Positions 23,691 through 27,777 of a stretch of DNA of 27,777 nt are shown piece after piece. The notes under the pieces were generated by a model, which saw nothing but the letters and a program-made list of their open reading frames with translations, did not search any database and had not been told where the DNA came from. How positions within the stretch are numbered: position 1 is the stretch's first letter; each line of letters opens with the position of its first letter. The stretch covers positions 1 through 27,777 of the forward strand of contig CALDPL010000059.1 of assembly GCA_937911965.1 (NCBI GenBank). The letters run 5' to 3'. The translations under genes were made by a program, and so were the position numbers. The stretch is from an uncultured Allomuricauda sp. (lineage in GTDB: Bacteria; Bacteroidota; Bacteroidia; Flavobacteriales; Flavobacteriaceae).

Positions 23691-24214
23691 ATGAAGAAAA
23701 CACTCTTTCAGGTTCTGGCAAGCGTAGTGATCATCTGTTTTTCAGTGCCATCGAATCTTGTTGGATAAGAGTCCCAAGGGGAAAGCGATAGGCCGATTGA
23801 ATTTGATTATTGGGACGAACTCACTGCCGCACAATACCTGACCATAAAGAACCACTTTGGTTGGGACAAAGAACAAATTTTGATAATCAATTATGTTCAA
23901 CCCAGAAAGTATTGCCATTTTGACAATGGGGTGTTCAATTCCGATAACAAGAAATGGTGGGATGCCTATAATGGGGGAATCGATACGGAGGGTTGTTTGA
24001 ACATCCACGTGTTCGCCGATAGTCGGCGGTTGAGAAAAAAGTTGGACAACACCTCCTTGTTCGATGATAAGGATGATTTTCTATTGGAGAACTTCTTTTC
24101 AAGAAAACAATCCTGTTACGGGCTCATGGTAGTGAATCAAAGAACTATTTTCAGTTCAATGGACATTACTCCGAAAGGCAAGTGGCCAAGTTCATTGAAG
24201 TTTTAAGGAGATAG
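23691..24214 (+). pseudogene. Secreted-protein gene broken by a nonsense codon and a frameshift
   Basis: From ATG 23691 a clear signal peptide is read (MKKTLFQVLASVVIICFSV). An in-frame TAA at 23766-23768 interrupts the frame right after it. The same frame then stays open for over 110 codons, beginning ESQGESDRPIEFDYWDEL. Near 24130 a one-base loss is inferred, because the neighbouring frame continues naturally as SESKNYFQFNGHY and RQVAKFIEVLRR to TAG 24212-24214. Read through, the product would be about 174 residues, exported and of unknown family. Two independent lesions point to a true pseudogene rather than a sequencing error, though errors cannot be excluded. Confidence 0.65.
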
Positions 24215-24300
24215 TGGATTCCCGCACGGGCATGCAATTGGTATTGGAATTGTCAATCGGTGCATTCCCTTTCTTCCAGATTCAAATAAAATGTCCACAA

Positions 24301-24333
24301 AAAAACGCCCCATAGATCCTATGGAGCGTTTTT
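24301..24333. terminator. Bidirectional rho-independent terminator
   Basis: AAAAACGC-C-CCATAG (24301-24315) pairs with CTATGG-A-GCGTTTTT (24319-24333), with one C-A mismatch and an ATC loop. The A and T runs make it work on both strands. It lies just after the stop of the minus-strand M28 peptidase gene and ends the decayed region on the plus strand. Confidence 0.85.
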
Positions 24334-24355
24334 AAATTTAACAATCAAGTTTTTC

Positions 24356-25909
24356 TCAGTCCAGTCCCCCTCTTCTTTCGGGAGATCTAGGCGTGGGCCA
24401 TTCCATCTGTTCCCCTGTCCTGTTGTTGATGGGAAGGACCGCCCTTTCACGGGAGGTTTTCTCAGGGTGCTCGCTGGCCATATAGGTCAGGATGGCCGTT
24501 AGGATGGCATTGTTCCTTACATCGTCAAAGATCACCTTGTCGTAGGTGTCCAAATTGGTATGCCAGGTATAGTTCCAGTAGGACCAGTTCAGGGAACTCA
24601 AGCTAAAGGCCGGGGCCCCTGCTGCCTGGAAGGAGGCATAGTCGGATCCCCCTCGGGCCGGTGTACCGGGGAAGGTGGTCTCGATATGGTCGGTGATCTC
24701 ATCGGGTACGGCATGCAGCCATTTGCCCAGATAGTCATAGGCGTTCAAAAAGCCACCTCCGGGAATTTCCACGACCCTTCCGGTCCCGTTGTCCTGGTTG
24801 AACAGGGCCTGTACCCCTGCTACAATATCGGGATGGTCCTCGACAAAGGCCCTGGAACCGTTCAGTCCCTGCTCCTCACTGCCCCAAAGGCCGACCAATA
24901 TGGTGCGTTTCGGGTTGGGATAGGCTTTCTTAAGGATGCGAGCGGCCTCCATCATCACCAAGGTCCCGGTACCATTGTCCGTGGCCCCTGTCCCTCCGTC
25001 CCAAGAATCAAAGTGGGCGGAGAGGATGATGTACTCTTCGGGCTTTTCGGTACCCTTGATCTCGGCTATGGTATTGAAGGTGGGAACCGGTCCTCCATGT
25101 TTGGATTCGGCCACGATGTGAAGTTGTGGTTTTTGTCCGGACTCCACCAAACGGTAGAGCATTCCATAGTCCTCTAGGGAAAGGTCCACCGTTGGGATAT
25201 TCTTGGTAAATGCCCCAAAGATCTTGTTGGCCCCAAAGCCCCTGGACCAATTGGAAGCCACTATTCCGGCTGCCCCGGCACCCTCAAGGGCAGCGTGCAG
25301 GGTACGGGAATTATAGCCGGTGTTCCTCATATTGTCGTTCCAGGCCTTGGTTTGCTCTTCCCGCTGTTTTTTCATTTTGGCAAAGGACTCCTCGGTGGCG
25401 AACTCCTCCCAATTGTAATCCGGCCTTCCGGTGAGCTGTTTCATGGAAACCATCACCAATTTGCCCTTTACAGAGGGCAACCATCGTGCAAAGGCTGCGG
25501 AATCACTGACCGTGGGAAGGACCACCAGTTCAGCGGTAACCCCTTTTTTGGGAGTGGCCGGGCTCCAGGCCAATTGGGTTCCATTGAGGGTCTGAATTCG
25601 CGGATGTACCATGTCGATATGGGTGATGCCCCGTTCCCAGCCCCGCCATTGGCCCCAGGCTTCGTTTCGGGCGGAGATGCCCCAGCCCTCGAATTTGTCA
25701 ACGGCCCAATCATGGGCGATTTTCATCTGTGGGGTTCCCACCAATCTGGGACCGATCTGGTCCAATAGTTCGTGCCCAAGAATTTCCAATTGGGAATTAT
25801 CATTGGCTTCCTTTAAAATGGTTTGGATCACTGGATCTTGTTCCTGGGCCGGTAAGGAAAAACCGGCAAATAGGAACATTGTGAACAAGAGAGATAATTT
25901 CCGAATCAT
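24356..25909 (-). CDS. M28-family secreted zinc metallopeptidase (aminopeptidase/carboxypeptidase type)
   Basis: This 517-residue protein starts with a signal peptide (to about residue 21, GFSLPA). It has a protease-associated-like insert (about 120-285) before the M28 catalytic domain. The zinc-site residues are all visible: His299 in LSAHFDSW, the bridging Asp311 in ATDNGTG, Glu345-Glu346 in GSEEQGLNG (the catalytic base and a metal ligand), Asp373 in NQDNGTGR and His450 in TWHTNLDTYD. Such enzymes trim amino acids from peptides in the periplasm or outside the cell, complementing the DPP4/POT route seen at 6-9.6 kb. The C-terminus is Arg/Pro-rich and lacks an obvious sorting domain. The gene is followed by a strong terminator. 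Exact specificity is unknown. Confidence 0.92.
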   Translation of the reverse strand: MIRKLSLLFTMFLFAGFSLPAQEQDPVIQTILKEANDNSQLEILGHELLDQIGPRLVGTPQMKIAHDWAVDKFEGWGISARNEAWGQWRGWERGITHIDMVHPRIQTLNGTQLAWSPATPKKGVTAELVVLPTVSDSAAFARWLPSVKGKLVMVSMKQLTGRPDYNWEEFATEESFAKMKKQREEQTKAWNDNMRNTGYNSRTLHAALEGAGAAGIVASNWSRGFGANKIFGAFTKNIPTVDLSLEDYGMLYRLVESGQKPQLHIVAESKHGGPVPTFNTIAEIKGTEKPEEYIILSAHFDSWDGGTGATDNGTGTLVMMEAARILKKAYPNPKRTILVGLWGSEEQGLNGSRAFVEDHPDIVAGVQALFNQDNGTGRVVEIPGGGFLNAYDYLGKWLHAVPDEITDHIETTFPGTPARGGSDYASFQAAGAPAFSLSSLNWSYWNYTWHTNLDTYDKVIFDDVRNNAILTAILTYMASEHPEKTSRERAVLPINNRTGEQMEWPTPRSPERRGGLD

Positions 25910-26003
25910 GCTTAATTAGTTTGCCCTAAAAGTAGGACAATAAAAGCATTTTAAAAAGGAGTGTAGGGCCTTGGGGAGGAGAAATTCGAACTTTTCGGGG
26001 ATA

Positions 26004-26198
26004 TCAGGCCACTTTTTGGGCCAGGTCAAAGCAGGGACAGCGTCCGCAGCGCTTTTTTTCGCCCTTTTTGTACTTTTCACAACAGCTGGATTTGACCTTG
26101 CCCTTGGCGGGATGATCCCTGAACATGGCATTCTTGAGCACTTTCAGCTCTTTTTTCAGCTTCTTTTTCTCCTTTTTCTCTTTCTTCTTATTTCCCAT
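26004..26198 (-). CDS. Small Lys-rich, Cys-cluster protein of unknown function
   Basis: This 64-residue protein has an N-terminal half made almost entirely of Lys and Glu (a probable charged helix or coiled coil). The C-terminal part has five cysteines in the pattern CC-x10-CxxCxC (Cys39, 40, 51, 54, 56). The cluster could bind a metal such as zinc or an Fe-S centre; no known motif is matched exactly. Short proteins with this layout recur in Bacteroidota genomes. A full-consensus promoter directly upstream (26219-26247) supports expression. It is cytoplasmic by the absence of a signal. It lies 94 bp before the M28 peptidase gene on the same strand. Confidence 0.72.
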   Translation of the reverse strand: MGNKKKEKKEKKKLKKELKVLKNAMFRDHPAKGKVKSSCCEKYKKGEKKRCGRCPCFDLAQKVA

Positions 26199-26218
26199 TG
26201 TGAATGAGCGACTTGGGA

Positions 26219-26247
26219 CAAATGTAATTATTTATATTAATTCCAAA
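26219..26247 (-). promoter_or_regulatory. Promoter of the small Cys-cluster gene
   Basis: On the minus strand TTTG (rc of 26244-26247), a 17-bp spacer and TACATTTG (rc of 26219-26226) fit the Bacteroidota TTTG/TAnnTTTG consensus exactly. Transcription would begin about 14 nt before ATG 26198. Confidence 0.6.
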
Positions 26248-26313
26248 TAAAAATTAACACAATCCTGCGGAACATTCTCAAAAATGCCCAAATAATTGCC
26301 AAAAAACTGGCCG

Positions 26314-26958
26314 CTACGATTTTCCTGATTTGTCGTCTGTGTGAAGCGATGTTAACAGGGGCAATTGAAGGTGAAATCTGACCGCAATGATTCTGATTAC
26401 GATCACAGTCACTGCTGTAATCAGCTCATAGAAGGGAATTCCGAAATAAAGGCAAGCAAAATAAACCAACCCGCCCAAGATACATGCAAGCGCATAGAGG
26501 TCTTTACGAAAGAGCAGCGGTACCTCATTGATGATGATATCCCGAAGCACACCACCAATGCATCCTGTGATGGTGCCCATGATTATACACACCCAAATAG
26601 GCAATCCGGCTTCCATACTTTTGCTGATGCCCGTAACTGTAAAAAGCCCTAAACCTATAGCATCAAATAAAAAGAGCGTATTGCCCCACCTAAACAGCCT
26701 GCCCTTGAAAATCAGAATCAGCAGCAGGGCCACCCCGGTTGTCAGCAGGTATTTTGGGTCTTCCATCCAGAAAGGCCTGATGTCCAGCAATACGTCGCGC
26801 GTGGTTCCTCCGCCAATGGCAGTGGCCAAACCGATCACGTAGGCACCAAACCAGTCAATATTTTTTCCGGAAGCCCACCTGATCCCGCTAATGGCAAAAG
26901 CAAATGTTCCTAAAAGGTCTAAAGCTGTTGTGAAGTCTATCTGCGAAAAAATGGGCAT
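26314..26958 (-). CDS. TRIC/UPF0126-family membrane protein (putative cation channel)
   Basis: This 214-residue membrane protein is built from two similar three-helix halves in inverted topology. Each half has the family signature: an N-terminal LLGTFAFAISGI and IGLGLFTVTGI helix, and the GGGTTRD (49-55) and GGVLRD (135-140) turns. A seventh helix follows near the C-terminus. Prokaryotic members of this family form trimeric cation channels, and some have been discussed as amino-acid transporters, so the substrate is open. The gene stands alone between the Cys-cluster gene and a DUF4256 gene. A perfect 9-bp hairpin lies 15 nt upstream of its start. Confidence 0.9.
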   Translation of the reverse strand: MPIFSQIDFTTALDLLGTFAFAISGIRWASGKNIDWFGAYVIGLATAIGGGTTRDVLLDIRPFWMEDPKYLLTTGVALLLILIFKGRLFRWGNTLFLFDAIGLGLFTVTGISKSMEAGLPIWVCIIMGTITGCIGGVLRDIIINEVPLLFRKDLYALACILGGLVYFACLYFGIPFYELITAVTVIVIRIIAVRFHLQLPLLTSLHTDDKSGKS

Positions 26959-26973
26959 AAGCTAATGGCGACT

Positions 26974-27001
26974 TTCCCTGAATCAAACCAGCTTCAGGGA
27001 A
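26974..27001. repeat. Perfect 9-bp inverted repeat upstream of the TRIC gene
   Basis: TTCCCTGAA (26974-26982) and TTCAGGGAA (26993-27001) are separated by 10 nt. It begins 15 nt before the TRIC start codon. With no T-run after it on the minus strand it is a poor terminator; an operator or a leader hairpin is possible. Confidence 0.4.
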
Positions 27002-27115
27002 TTTGCGCTGAAGATAATAAGAATTTTTGAGGTAATTAAATGAGTGCTACAGTTGAATTGCAGTAACGTCGGATTCTTGTGTTTGGGTTAAAACCAGACT
27101 TTGTAGCCATTGCCT

Positions 27116-27685
27116 TCACAGCCGCAGTATGGCCCTGAATCCCCTGACTCCATAGTAGGAATCGGCACCATTGTGGTACACAAAAACGTGCCCAAAACGT
27201 CGGTCGCAAAAAAGTGCGCCGCCCAATCCGCGAATATCTGCCGGGGTTTGCACCCAGCTGGAAGTCTTCAGGTCAAACTCTCCCAATTTTTGTAATTCCC
27301 GGTACTGCTGCTCTGTCAGAATGTCGACACCCATAGTATCTGCCATGCCCAAGGCACTATTTTTAGGTTTGTGTTGCTTTCTCGACTCCAGCGCTTCTGT
27401 ATCATAGCATACGCTCCTCCTGCCTTTCGGACTTTCCGTCGAGCAATCGCAAAATATGTATTCGTCCGACTTTTTATCATGCCCAATCACGTCAGGCTCG
27501 CCACCGGTTGCTTCCATTTCTTTGAGCGACCATAGTTTTGCAGCCCATTTTCCGTCATCAAATTTCGCAGCTATGTCAGCCCATTTAATGCCTTTATGGC
27601 GATCCATGTTTTTCTCAAAACGACTTTTTAAAATGCTGATTAATTCTTCACGTTCATCCGCCGACAACTTTTTTTTCTCTTCCAT
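27116..27685 (-). CDS. DUF4256 domain protein, function unknown
   Basis: This 189-residue cytoplasmic protein matches the DUF4256 family over its whole length. The recognisable segments are CDCSTESPKGRRSVCYD, ALESRKQHKPKNSA, LTEQQYRELQKLGEFDLKT and the C-terminal FVYHNGADSYYGVRGFR. Several conserved Cys, Asp and His residues suggest a compact alpha/beta fold, but no reaction is known for the family. It is a complete gene with an ATG start and has no partner within the window. The TRIC gene follows about 157 bp downstream on the same strand. No strong promoter was found in the 90 bp upstream that are visible. Confidence 0.87.
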   Translation of the reverse strand: MEEKKKLSADEREELISILKSRFEKNMDRHKGIKWADIAAKFDDGKWAAKLWSLKEMEATGGEPDVIGHDKKSDEYIFCDCSTESPKGRRSVCYDTEALESRKQHKPKNSALGMADTMGVDILTEQQYRELQKLGEFDLKTSSWVQTPADIRGLGGALFCDRRFGHVFVYHNGADSYYGVRGFRAILRL

Positions 27686-27777
27686 TGTAGTGTGATTTCA
27701 GGGTCTTTCAAAGCGCCTCAATTTTACCATTTGAGTTATGGGAGATAGAGGGTTAATCATTTAATCCCTTCCGCGCC

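Overview
The window looks like part of a chromosome from a marine Flavobacteriaceae bacterium (Bacteroidota). The evidence is TAnnTTTG-type promoter elements, a near absence of Shine-Dalgarno sequences, and gene families typical of that group: a GYDIA-family GHMP kinase beside a class II HMG-CoA reductase, DPP4-type and M28 peptidases, and a coaX/LptC/PpiD envelope cluster. I cannot name the genus from the sequence alone.

Layout. (1) 1-909: the 3' end of lpxB (lipid A synthesis) followed by a C40/NlpC-P60 lipoprotein. (2) 948-5901: an AT-rich, probably acquired type III restriction-modification cassette on the minus strand in the order XRE regulator, res, mod. (3) 6045-9608: a two-gene minus-strand operon, dipeptidyl peptidase IV then a POT-family di/tripeptide transporter. 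(4) 9951-12175: HMG-CoA reductase and a GHMP kinase overlapping by 4 bp (mevalonate route), then a small lipoprotein. (5) 12756-20545: a long minus-strand envelope-biogenesis cluster, transcribed coaX, FadL-like outer-membrane protein, TPR protein, LptC-like lipoprotein, two-helix membrane protein, CNNM/CBS/CorC protein, PpiD-like chaperone. (6) 20600-20770: tRNA-Phe with its own promoter and terminator. (7) 20770-24340: a decayed region holding a complete IS200/IS605-type element (tnpA and tnpB), the thioredoxin-fold (TlpA-like) gene it interrupts, a degenerate second copy of part of that gene, and a secreted-protein gene broken by a nonsense codon and a frameshift. (8) 24356-27685: M28 metallopeptidase, a small Lys/Cys-rich protein, a TRIC/UPF0126 membrane protein and a DUF4256 protein, all on the minus strand.

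How the parts work together. DPP4 would release dipeptides in the periplasm and the co-transcribed POT protein would import them. HMG-CoA reductase and the GHMP kinase belong to mevalonate-based isoprenoid synthesis. The coaX-to-ppiD cluster mixes coenzyme A supply with outer-membrane assembly.

Most worth a second look. The IS200/IS605 element can be delimited to about 20893-22680: both ends carry a hairpin with one unpaired T, and removing this segment rejoins the TlpA-like gene in frame. tnpA appears to take its stop codon from the target DNA, and the element's predicted TnpB guide would match the uninterrupted allele. I did not find a clearly new multi-gene system; the res-before-mod type III cassette with its candidate XRE operator and the IS element are the best candidates for follow-up.
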